This document shows positions 1 to 7,842 of a stretch of DNA of 64,000 nt, one piece after another. The stretch spans positions 310,001-374,000 of the forward strand of contig NZ_QNVT01000002.1 of NCBI RefSeq assembly GCF_003385515.1, in the 5' to 3' direction. The DNA is from Chryseobacterium pennae. Lineage in GTDB: Bacteria; Bacteroidota; Bacteroidia; Flavobacteriales; Weeksellaceae. Under the pieces are notes generated by a model, which saw only the letters and a program-made list of their open reading frames with translations, had not been told where the DNA came from and searched no databases. Each line of letters begins with the position of its first letter. Position 1 is the stretch's first letter. The position numbers were made by a program, and so were the translations under genes.

Positions 1-1713
1 CACCTTATTTTCTGGCCAGAAATCTTCTTTATGAGCATTCCATCCTAATGACATAGATGGGAAAGTTCCCCAATGCTGATTCGTGGCAAATTTTGAAGAC
101 CCGTCTCTACGAACGGTTCCTGTAAATAAATATTTATCAGCATAATCATAAATAATTCTACCAAAATAAGAAGCTTTACGGGTTTGAATCCCATCCCATC
201 CTTTGGCTGTAATATCATCCTGAGGAATATCAAAGTTAAAAGAAGCATCCTGCCAGCTATCAATAGGCAGATTACTGTAGGTTAAGCTGGCTCCACCTGA
301 TATATTATATCGATATACTCCCTGTCCTATCAAAATACTTAAGTTATGATCCCCAAATTTATTCTGATAGGTCAATGTATTTTCCATGCTCCATTCAAAC
401 TTATTTTCATCCACTTTATTCAGACTATTGAAACCTGTATTTCTATAGTTAGGACTTAAATAATATTTAGGAGTAAAAGTGCGGCTTCCCCAATATGATT
501 TCTTACCATTTAAACTTGATTTGAAGGTAAAATGATCAAGAAACTTAAGTTCAGCAAAAACATTTCCTACAAAATCATCAGACCAGTTGTAATTCCCTTG
601 CTGAATAGTACGGAAAGCTCTTGGGTTTGTCATTTCGTTGTTTACATACCTTGAAATCCCATACGGATTGCCGTTGGGATCACGAATGATATACTCATCG
701 GTATACCCGCTTGGATCTACCTTCGACCAGTCTGTAACCACTTCCGGTGTAATAGGATCTAAGTTAACAGCTGAAGCCAATGGCCCACCATATTCTTCGT
801 TGGCACTTACTCCCTGAGATTTGGTATGGGTATAAGCAAAGGTTTGCCCCAAAGTTAAATAGTCCGTAACCTTGTGAGTAGAGTTGAATCTGGCATTGAT
901 TCTTTTATAATAGGATATATCAGTCATTACAATACCCGTCTGATCAAAATATCCAAACGATGTATAATAACTTGATTTATCATTACCTCCAGTGATACTT
1001 ACCTCATGAGAGGATTTTTCTCCTGTTCCAAAAATAGTATCCTGCCAGTTTGTTCCTTTTCCAAATGATTCAGGATTAGCAAAACGTGGTGCTTGCCCAT
1101 CGTTTACAAAGCCTTCATTGATAATTTTTGCATATTGGGTGGCATCCAGAAGGTCTAATTTTTTAGATGCATTTGAGAATCCGTAAAATCCATTATAAGA
1201 AAGAGAAAGCTTTCCTTTTTTCCCTTTTTTAGTGGTAACCAGAATTACCCCTTTTGCAGCGGAAACCCCATAAATTGCGGATGAAGCTCCATCCTTCAAT
1301 ACTTCAATACTTTCTATGTCAGATTGGTTAAGCCATCCGATATTGTCTACTACAATACCATCTACCACCCATAGCGGGCTGTTACTTCCAGCTCCGAAAC
1401 TGGTAATTCCACGGACACGCACCGTTGCCGCAGCACCCGGCTGCCCGGAATTGGTTACTACAGAAACCCCTGCAGCCCTTCCCTGCAATACCTGTTCCGG
1501 CTTACCGGTGGGGATGTTTTCTATATCACTGGCTTTAATACTTGCAATAGCTCCGGTTACATTAGACTTCTTCTGAGTCCCATAACCGATCACTACAATT
1601 TCATCTATTTTATTTTCTTTAGAAAGCGTGTCCTTTTTTGTCTGGCCACTGAAGTTAGCCGTAAAATAGAGGACGGCAATCACTCCTAAATTTCTCGATA
1701 TTCTTACATTCAT
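1..1713 (-). CDS. SusC/RagA-type TonB-linked outer membrane receptor, partial (C-terminus outside window)
   Basis: The reverse strand is open for 571 codons from an ATG at 1713 to the window edge, so the beta-barrel end is missing. A signal peptide (about residues 1-22) leads almost directly into a TonB-box-like DEIVVIGYGTQKK, then the plug with the family motifs GRAAGVSV, VRVRGI, PLWVVDGI and IESIEVLKDGASSAIYG. These receptors import oligosaccharides or other large ligands across the outer membrane with a SusD lipoprotein, which should lie just beyond position 1. The carboxypeptidase-like domain that usually precedes the plug in SusC proteins is absent. It is divergent from a transporter and a Nudix-type regulator, suggesting one carbohydrate locus. 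The ligand cannot be told from sequence. Confidence 0.93.
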   Translation of the reverse strand, partial: MNVRISRNLGVIAVLYFTANFSGQTKKDTLSKENKIDEIVVIGYGTQKKSNVTGAIASIKASDIENIPTGKPEQVLQGRAAGVSVVTNSGQPGAAATVRVRGITSFGAGSNSPLWVVDGIVVDNIGWLNQSDIESIEVLKDGASSAIYGVSAAKGVILVTTKKGKKGKLSLSYNGFYGFSNASKKLDLLDATQYAKIINEGFVNDGQAPRFANPESFGKGTNWQDTIFGTGEKSSHEVSITGGNDKSSYYTSFGYFDQTGIVMTDISYYKRINARFNSTHKVTDYLTLGQTFAYTHTKSQGVSANEEYGGPLASAVNLDPITPEVVTDWSKVDPSGYTDEYIIRDPNGNPYGISRYVNNEMTNPRAFRTIQQGNYNWSDDFVGNVFAELKFLDHFTFKSSLNGKKSYWGSRTFTPKYYLSPNYRNTGFNSLNKVDENKFEWSMENTLTYQNKFGDHNLSILIGQGVYRYNISGGASLTYSNLPIDSWQDASFNFDIPQDDITAKGWDGIQTRKASYFGRIIYDYADKYLFTGTVRRDGSSKFATNQHWGTFPSMSLGWNAHKEDFWPENKV

Positions 1714-1733
1714 ATACAGCTATTTGTTTTAAT

Positions 1734-1746
1734 TCTCAAATTGAGA
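1734..1746. promoter_or_regulatory. 13-bp palindrome, candidate operator of the SusC/MFS divergent region
   Basis: TCTCAAATTGAGA is a perfect palindrome around a central A, 20 bp upstream of the SusC start. A Nudix-type regulator encoded two genes away is the natural candidate to bind it. This is inference from position and symmetry only. Confidence 0.3.
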
Positions 1747-1832
1747 CAATAAAAATATATTTTTTTTCAATTAATTAACATTATATTAATAAATATTTTA
1801 AAATTTCGTTTATTATTGAGGGTTAAAAGCCA

Positions 1833-1840
1833 TATCTTCG
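1833..1840 (+). promoter_or_regulatory. Bacteroidota -7 element (TATCTTCG) of the MFS transporter gene
   Basis: TATCTTCG differs from the consensus TAnnTTTG at one position and has a TTG about 15 bp upstream. It lies 52 bp before the ATG of the transporter. Confidence 0.4.
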
Positions 1841-1891
1841 CATCAATTATTCACAAAAAGCTATAAAAATTCAATAAAGTTAACTCCCGAA

Positions 1892-3085
1892 ATGACCGCT
1901 AAGCTTTCCAAAATTTCTCTCCCGTTAAAACTAACCTTCCTTATTTTCTCCATGGTGTTAAACTGTATGGGACTTATTATCCTACAGCTTGCAGACACTA
2001 ATATCACCTATGGGGAGCTTGGGTTTCTTGAATCTTTTAAAGACCTGCCTATTGCTTTTATCTCTCTTTTTGCAGTAGGTTTCATCAATAAAACAGGATC
2101 AAAAAAAGCATTAATCGCCGCTTTGGCTATTGTAGGATTTTGTTCCTGCTTACTGCCGTTTATAGAAGAATTCTGGTTTTACAAGGTATGGTTTGCCATC
2201 ATTGGAGCTTGTTTTGCGATTGGAAAAATATGTGTATTCGGAATTATCAGAAATAATATTTCGGATGAAAAATCTTTGGCCAAAACCATGAACAGTGTGG
2301 AAGCTTCCTTTATGATTGGAATCTTTGTAGTGAATACAGGTTTTGGATGGCTTATCTCCAGTCAGTATTCCGAATTCTGGAGATTTGGCTTTCTGTTGAT
2401 TGCCGTGCTATCTGCCATTACCATATTCCTTCTTTCAAAAATAGAAATAACAGAATCTAAACCCTCGGAAAGCAAAAATATTTTCGCTGAATTATCAAGA
2501 TTTACAACTCCTGTGGTTGCTTTATTTCTTGCTGTGATCTTCTTTATTGTTTTTGTAGAACAGGGATTTAATTCATGGCTTCCTTCTTTTTATAAGAACC
2601 ATCTGAAAGTGAATTCATTTTTTGCCCTTCAGGCTACATCCTTCCTCTCTCTTTTTTCATACGCAGGAAGAACTGTTACGGCTAATATCATCCGTAGATT
2701 TTCATTATCAAAATATTACGTTGCATGTATCTCATTAATCATCGCATTATTGCTGGCGATCTTAGGAATTCAGTATTTTGATTCTGAAGATTCAAAAATG
2801 CTTCTGTTCTTATTTCCGGTTATAGGATTATTCCTGTCACCACTCTACCCTGTTGTCAATTCAAAAATGATTACTTTGGTGGACAAAGAAAAGATCAATC
2901 TGTTTACTTCTCTTATTGTTATTTTTTCTTCCCTGGGAAGTTCAGTCAGTTCTATTATTATGGCTGTACTCTTTGGAAAACAACTATTAAACTTTTATCC
3001 ATTATATATATTATGCTCTGTAATTCTTCTTTTTGTGATTAGTTTGATGTATTTTAACGTCTCAAAAAGAAAATATAGAAAATAG
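1892..3085 (+). CDS. MFS transporter (probable sugar permease)
   Basis: This 397-aa inner membrane protein has about 12 hydrophobic helices and the two-halves layout of the major facilitator superfamily, with a basic loop (INKTGSKKALIAAL) between helices 2 and 3. The gene ends 17 bp before a Nudix-fold regulator on the same strand and is divergent from a SusC receptor. In Bacteroidota this grouping is typical of a locus that brings an oligosaccharide through the outer membrane and its sugar through the inner one. The specific sugar is not readable; the regulator points to carbohydrate rather than drug transport. Confidence 0.85.
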   Translation: MTAKLSKISLPLKLTFLIFSMVLNCMGLIILQLADTNITYGELGFLESFKDLPIAFISLFAVGFINKTGSKKALIAALAIVGFCSCLLPFIEEFWFYKVWFAIIGACFAIGKICVFGIIRNNISDEKSLAKTMNSVEASFMIGIFVVNTGFGWLISSQYSEFWRFGFLLIAVLSAITIFLLSKIEITESKPSESKNIFAELSRFTTPVVALFLAVIFFIVFVEQGFNSWLPSFYKNHLKVNSFFALQATSFLSLFSYAGRTVTANIIRRFSLSKYYVACISLIIALLLAILGIQYFDSEDSKMLLFLFPVIGLFLSPLYPVVNSKMITLVDKEKINLFTSLIVIFSSLGSSVSSIIMAVLFGKQLLNFYPLYILCSVILLFVISLMYFNVSKRKYRK

Positions 3086-3102
3086 TTTTTATTTTTACAA
3101 TC

Positions 3103-3891
3103 ATGAAAATCAAAGACACAAAAAGTAAGGAAACACTTCAGGAACTGATCGACACAAAGGATTTTGTTGCTCATATTTCTGTAGACTGTACGATATTCGG
3201 CTTTCACAATAATATTTTAAAAGTTTTATTATTAAAATATCATGATCTGGATCTGTGGTCGCTTCCGGGTGGTTTTGTTTTCAATGATGAAGACCTTAGG
3301 GAAGCTGCTGAACGAGTTTTGTATGAGCGTACTCATCTTAAAGATCTGTTTTTAAAACAATTCCATACCTTTGGAAGAATAGACCGTACAGAAAATAATG
3401 TTCACCAGATCCTCCTTAGAAACAAAGGAATAGAAGTCCCTGAGGATCACTGGATCTTTCAGAGATTTATTACTGTGGGATACTGCAGCCTTATTGATTT
3501 TTCTATGACAAATACTTTTCCGGATGCTTTTAATGAAAGCTGTGAATGGTTTGAAGTTAATAATTTGCCCAAGATGGCTTTTGATCACGACAGAATTATA
3601 GAAACCGGTCTGGAATATCTGAGAATGAATATCAATACCGAAGTGGCTGCCAGTAATCTTCTTCCGGAAAAATTTACTATGAAGGATCTTCAGGCTCTTT
3701 ATGAAACTATTTTAGGTCAGAAATTCAGGAGAAATAATTTCCAGCGAAAAATATTAAGCCTAAACATCCTTGACAGGCTGGAAAAGCTTTATGACGGTTC
3801 TGCCAATAAAGCGCCATACCTCTATAAATTTAAAACCAAGGTGCATAATGCAACCAATCAGTACCCTATCTCCAATGATGAGGAGAGTTAA
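3103..3891 (+). CDS. Nudix-fold transcriptional regulator (NrtR/AraR-like), catalytically dead Nudix box
   Basis: The 262-aa protein has an N-terminal Nudix domain (about 20-150) and a C-terminal winged-helix-like region (about 175-240). The Nudix box begins well (WSLPGGFVFNDED) but the REUxEE core reads RVLYER, so the metal-binding glutamates needed for hydrolysis are largely gone. This pattern marks NrtR-type repressors and the Bacteroides arabinose regulator AraR, in which the Nudix fold senses a ligand and the winged helix binds DNA. It likely shares a transcript with the MFS gene and may control that gene and the divergent SusC. The ligand is unknown. Confidence 0.85.
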   Translation: MKIKDTKSKETLQELIDTKDFVAHISVDCTIFGFHNNILKVLLLKYHDLDLWSLPGGFVFNDEDLREAAERVLYERTHLKDLFLKQFHTFGRIDRTENNVHQILLRNKGIEVPEDHWIFQRFITVGYCSLIDFSMTNTFPDAFNESCEWFEVNNLPKMAFDHDRIIETGLEYLRMNINTEVAASNLLPEKFTMKDLQALYETILGQKFRRNNFQRKILSLNILDRLEKLYDGSANKAPYLYKFKTKVHNATNQYPISNDEES

Positions 3892-3919
3892 AATACAAGT
3901 TTTACCCCTCAAACAGGAA

Positions 3920-3951
3920 AAACCAGCATTATATATTTGAAAACCAGCATT
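3920..3951. repeat. Two 11-bp direct repeats flanking a promoter element
   Basis: AAACCAGCATT occurs at 3920-3930 and again at 3941-3951, a 21-bp period or two helical turns. A perfect TAnnTTTG element sits between the copies, as expected of a regulator binding site over a promoter. Confidence 0.55.
3932..3939 (+). promoter_or_regulatory. -7 element TATATTTG of the glutaryl-CoA dehydrogenase gene
   Basis: Perfect match to the Bacteroidota -7 consensus, 80 bp before the ATG of the dehydrogenase and inside the direct-repeat pair. Confidence 0.55.
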
Positions 3952-4019
3952 TAGATAAGTTTTCAAAAAAATTTCCCAGACACCACAAAAAATGTTATTT
4001 TTAACAAAATCAAAAAATC

Positions 4020-5198
4020 ATGTCATATTATCCTCTTACAAGCATCCCTGATTACTATGGAATTGATGCTTTACTTACTGAAGAACACAAACTGATCCGC
4101 CAATCTGTCAGAGACTGGGTTGAAAGTTTTGTAATGCCGCAGATTGATCAGGCAGCTCAAAATCATACTGACCTTCCTGGCCTTATGAGAGAATTAGGAA
4201 AAATTGGAGCATTAGGTCCGTATATTCCTGTTGAGTATGGAGGTTCCGGATTAGATCAGATTTCTTATGGTCTTATCATGCAGGAGTTGGAAAGAGGAGA
4301 TTCTGCAGTACGTTCTGCTGCTTCAGTACAGAGCTCTTTGGTTATGTTTCCTATTAATGAGTTCGGTTCTGAAGAACAAAAGAAAAAATATCTTCCAAAG
4401 CTTGCTGCAGGAGAAATGATAGGTTCTTTTGGATTAACTGAGCCTAACCATGGTTCTGATCCGGGTTCTATGGAAACTTATTTTAAGGATATGGGTGACC
4501 ATTACCTGTTGAATGGTGCTAAAATGTGGATCACCAATTCTCCACTTTGCGACATTGCAGTAGTATGGGCAAAAAATGAGGAAGGAAAAGTACAGGGATT
4601 AATTGTTGAAAGAGGAATGGAAGGATTCACGACTCCGGAAACGCACAATAAATGGAGCTTAAGAGCTTCCAAAACAGGAGAATTGGTATTCAATGATGTA
4701 AAAGTTCCGAAAGAAAATCTGCTTCCGGGAGTGACAGGATTGAAAGGACCTTTATCTTGTCTTAACTCTGCCAGATATGGAATTTCATGGGGCGTAATTG
4801 GTGCTGCTATTGATTGTCACTGTACAGCAGTGCAGTATTCTAAGGAAAGAAAACAATTTGGTAAGCCAATCGGTTCTTTCCAGCTTCAACAGAAAAAATT
4901 AGCTGAATTCTTAACAGAGATTACAAAAGCTCAGTTATTATGTCTTCAGTTAGGAAATCTTAAAAATGCACATAAAGCAACTCCTGCACAAATCTCAATG
5001 GCTAAACGTAATAACGTAAAAATGGCAATTGATATCGCAAGGGAATCAAGACAGATCCTTGGAGGTATGGGAATCATGGGTGAATTCCCAATGATGAGAC
5101 ACGCTGCCAATCTGGAATCTGTTATTACGTATGAAGGAACTCACGATGTTCATTTGTTAATCACCGGTTTAGATATTACAGGTCTCAACGCTTTCTAA
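4020..5198 (+). CDS. Glutaryl-CoA dehydrogenase (acyl-CoA dehydrogenase family)
   Basis: The 392-aa flavoprotein closely follows glutaryl-CoA dehydrogenase over its whole length. Segments such as RSAASVQSSLVM, GSFGLTEPNHGSDPGSMET, KMWITNSP, LRASKTGELVF, RYGISWGVIGA and the C-terminal TYEGTHDVHLLI match those of the mitochondrial enzyme. Glu372 in YEGTHD is the expected catalytic base. The enzyme oxidises and decarboxylates glutaryl-CoA to crotonyl-CoA during lysine and tryptophan breakdown, passing electrons to an electron-transfer flavoprotein. It is a single-gene unit with its own promoter and a strong terminator. Confidence 0.93.
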   Translation: MSYYPLTSIPDYYGIDALLTEEHKLIRQSVRDWVESFVMPQIDQAAQNHTDLPGLMRELGKIGALGPYIPVEYGGSGLDQISYGLIMQELERGDSAVRSAASVQSSLVMFPINEFGSEEQKKKYLPKLAAGEMIGSFGLTEPNHGSDPGSMETYFKDMGDHYLLNGAKMWITNSPLCDIAVVWAKNEEGKVQGLIVERGMEGFTTPETHNKWSLRASKTGELVFNDVKVPKENLLPGVTGLKGPLSCLNSARYGISWGVIGAAIDCHCTAVQYSKERKQFGKPIGSFQLQQKKLAEFLTEITKAQLLCLQLGNLKNAHKATPAQISMAKRNNVKMAIDIARESRQILGGMGIMGEFPMMRHAANLESVITYEGTHDVHLLITGLDITGLNAF

Positions 5199-5226
5199 GA
5201 AAAGAAAGAAGAGAAAAAATATAAAT

Positions 5227-5261
5227 AAAAGAGTCTGGTCATTGATCAGACTCTTTTGTTT
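5227..5261 (+). terminator. Rho-independent terminator of the glutaryl-CoA dehydrogenase gene
   Basis: An 11-bp stem (AAAAGAGTCTG with CAGACTCTTTT) closes a short loop and is followed by a T-rich tail. Confidence 0.85.
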
Positions 5262-5313
5262 TACTCACCTTTCAGACAATTTAATATTCAATGAATAGTT
5301 ATTAATGTCTGAA

Positions 5314-5321
5314 TATTTTTG
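5314..5321 (+). promoter_or_regulatory. -7 element TATTTTTG, decides the start of the secreted hydrolase
   Basis: A perfect TAnnTTTG lies 46 bp before the ATG at 5368. It falls inside the longer open frame that begins at 5305, which supports the internal ATG as the true start. Confidence 0.6.
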
Positions 5322-5367
5322 CGAATTTACTAAAGTTATTACCTTAACCCTAATAAAAAATCACGAC

Positions 5368-7323
5368 ATGAAGAAAATCACAACTTTTTTAATAGGACTG
5401 GTAGCCCCATTCTATTTCAGCCAGCAGGCAGGAGACCTTGTAAGCGCCGAACAGAAACTGAATTTAACACCGCAGGGAGTTGTTAATTTCACTGCCAATA
5501 ATCTTGGCGAACAGAACTCCCCTGATTTTGTAAGCTATCTCAATGGTTTCAATGTTGGACTAAAGGGATATAAAATAACCTATTACACCAAAAATGAAAA
5601 CAATGTTCTTGTAAAAGCTACAGGGCTCCTCATGTATCCCAATGTTAATATGAAGCTTTCCACTGTCGTATCCAACCATGGGACTACCGATAGCAGACAC
5701 AATGTTCCTTCAAATTTTAAGGGAGCTTTGGTAGCCGGATTTGTGGTTGAGCTCTCTTATGTTCTCAATGGTTATATTTTAATGGCTCCTGACTATGTAG
5801 GAATGGGAGACGGAGAAGGGGTACATCCTTACGTAGACTATGCTACCGAATCCGGAGCAACTATTGATTTTGTAACAGCAGCCAATAAAGCATTAGCACA
5901 ATTAGGAATAAAGCGTTATGATGAATATTTCCTGGCAGGTTATTCACAAGGGGCACATGCAGCTATGTCAACCTTAAAAAGGTTAAACACCTCTAATCCA
6001 GGTAATTTAAAGTTTAAGTATGCCTATATGGGGGATGGACCTTATGATATGTCAGAAACCACTTTAAAGAAAGGTGTTTTAGAAAAAGATATTTATCCGT
6101 TCAGCTCATTCCTTGCCAATGTTCTTCATAGCTGTAACAATATGGGCTATAAAACTTATACTAATGATATTTCAGAAGTTATTTCTGCAGAATATCTTGA
6201 CAAATACAATTATCACGTTGTTCAGGATAACGGAGGTTTGTTATGGGGGCCATTTATATGGAAAAAACTTTTCACGAACAATTTCGTTAATGAAGTTACC
6301 AACAATCCAAATCATAAATTCAGACAGTGTCTAAAGCCTAAAGATGTATACGACTGGTATAATAAGACCCCTATGACATTAGGTCATTCTACCGTTGATC
6401 TTGCGATTCCGCCAGAAAATACTTCTAAAACTATAGATGTACAGCGAGGTTATTATGCATGGTGGGATCTGAATAAATACAAACTGGATTCCTTTTACTG
6501 GGGCCCTCTTGGACATGTGGGTGGCATTGTTCCTTTTGTTTTGGCATCCAATGCTAAATTCAATACTTTAAGAAGTGGCGGATTGTTCAATCAATGGGCT
6601 GTAGTAGGGTCTGTTTTTGGAAAACAGTCTGCAAACGCTTCACAAGAAGCTCCTACTCTATTTTCATCCCAGATAAAACCTGACCTTGGAAATATGCAGT
6701 TACTTGAAGTAACTGATTTCAATAAAGAAAAAGCAAACAGACGATCAGCAGATGACCAAAGCTTATCTTCTTTAAAAGATGGTGTGTATCTATTGAAAGT
6801 ATCGGAAAATAATCAGGAGAAAATGCTTCCATACATTAAGAACACCCCTAATGAAGTAGCTGAAAATGAAATTGTACAGTCTGACAATAATGCAGTTTTA
6901 AAGCTGAAGATTGATCAGAATGAACTTTCTGCAGTTTATGTTTTTGATGAAAATAAAAATCTTGTTAAAACGATTTCTAAAAACCAGTATCAGGAAAATG
7001 ACGGAATCAATATACAGGATCTGGATGCCCAGAAATATACATTCGAAGTAACGACCTCCTATTATAATTTGCAGTTCAGTAAAAATATCGGAAGCCGTAC
7101 ACTGGTAAACAGCACAGATATATTTGCACAAAACAAACAGATCAGAGCCAGAGCCAATACTGACATCAAAAACATCAGCATATACAGCATTTCCGGAACT
7201 TTAATTGTTCAGCAGGAAGTCAATTCCCAGCAATTTGAATCAAAAAACATGGATTCCGGAGTATATGTGGTACAAATGACTCTTTCCAATGGGAAAGTGA
7301 TCAATAAAAAAGTTAAACTATAG
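5368..7323 (+). CDS. Secreted alpha/beta hydrolase (esterase/lipase-like) with T9SS sorting domain
   Basis: The 651-aa protein starts at the ATG followed by a signal peptide (MKKITTFLIGLVAPFYFSQQ); the 21 codons upstream in frame contain the promoter. An alpha/beta hydrolase domain (about 45-430) carries the nucleophile elbow GYSQG and looks like secretory lipases and related esterases, with a likely catalytic His in GPLGHVGG. A linker region follows, and the last 80 or so residues form a type IX secretion type A sorting domain (ISIYSISGTLI ... DSGVYVVQM ... KVINKKVKL). It is therefore expected to cross the outer membrane and be released or surface-attached. The substrate is unknown. Confidence 0.85.
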   Translation: MKKITTFLIGLVAPFYFSQQAGDLVSAEQKLNLTPQGVVNFTANNLGEQNSPDFVSYLNGFNVGLKGYKITYYTKNENNVLVKATGLLMYPNVNMKLSTVVSNHGTTDSRHNVPSNFKGALVAGFVVELSYVLNGYILMAPDYVGMGDGEGVHPYVDYATESGATIDFVTAANKALAQLGIKRYDEYFLAGYSQGAHAAMSTLKRLNTSNPGNLKFKYAYMGDGPYDMSETTLKKGVLEKDIYPFSSFLANVLHSCNNMGYKTYTNDISEVISAEYLDKYNYHVVQDNGGLLWGPFIWKKLFTNNFVNEVTNNPNHKFRQCLKPKDVYDWYNKTPMTLGHSTVDLAIPPENTSKTIDVQRGYYAWWDLNKYKLDSFYWGPLGHVGGIVPFVLASNAKFNTLRSGGLFNQWAVVGSVFGKQSANASQEAPTLFSSQIKPDLGNMQLLEVTDFNKEKANRRSADDQSLSSLKDGVYLLKVSENNQEKMLPYIKNTPNEVAENEIVQSDNNAVLKLKIDQNELSAVYVFDENKNLVKTISKNQYQENDGINIQDLDAQKYTFEVTTSYYNLQFSKNIGSRTLVNSTDIFAQNKQIRARANTDIKNISIYSISGTLIVQQEVNSQQFESKNMDSGVYVVQMTLSNGKVINKKVKL

Positions 7324-7362
7324 CATCAATCCTTTTTATATATCATTTTCAAGTTAATTTTG

Positions 7363-7389
7363 GCACTCCAGCAATGGAGTGCTTTTTTT
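7363..7389 (+). terminator. Rho-independent terminator of the secreted hydrolase gene
   Basis: GCACTCCA and TGGAGTGC form a perfect 8-bp stem around GCAA, followed by seven T. Confidence 0.88.
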
Positions 7390-7816
7390 GAAGGCTAATA
7401 AACTTTATCTTTTTTTAAACGCAAATAGAAATTATCAAATGTTACATTTTAGTGAGCTAAAAAGTCTGCTTTGCCGTTGATAACACTATATAGTTATTTG
7501 CTAGAGGATTCCTATTTTGCCTCCTCAAAATAGTACAGTATAATAAAGACTTTACGTTCAATTATTCTTATTATTCCATTGTAAAGAAAGTAAGTATCCT
7601 TTAAACGGAAATAACTCCAACAATAAAACTTAGAAATAAATATTAAAAGACACTAATCAAACAAAACGTAAATAATTATAAAATCAACATAATAAATTTA
7701 AAATAAATGTAAATTTATAACTCTAAATGAATATTATCAATAATGCAAGTAAAATGATTTTTATCAATTATTTTAAATTATTCTAAATAAAATTAGAAAT
7801 CTTATTTAAGCCCTCC
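7390..7816. other. AT-rich non-coding region before the TonB-DUF4876 operon
   Basis: No plausible gene is seen in about 430 bp. It holds a perfect 8-bp inverted repeat (CTATTTTG at 7512-7519, CAAAATAG at 7526-7533) with no T-run. Nearer the operon are two imperfect palindromes, ATTATCAATAAT at 7733-7744 and TGATTTTTATCA at 7755-7766, which loosely resemble Fur-type sites. These are weak candidates for metal-dependent control. Confidence 0.4.
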
Positions 7817-7824
7817 TACCTTTG
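7817..7824 (+). promoter_or_regulatory. -7 element TACCTTTG of the TonB-DUF4876 operon
   Basis: Perfect TAnnTTTG placed 18 bp before the ATG at 7843. The messenger would have a very short leader, and a TTG start at 7822 would lie inside the promoter, so 7843 is preferred. Confidence 0.6.
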
Positions 7825-7842
7825 CGGGAAGAAAAGTACCAG

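Noticed and set aside
5305..5367. Upstream 21-codon extension of the secreted hydrolase
   Set aside because: It contains the promoter element and precedes a clear signal peptide, so translation starts at 5368.
7363..7382. TTGGCAC phrase at 7360 as a sigma-54 promoter
   Set aside because: It is part of a perfect terminator stem and lacks a -12 element at the right distance.
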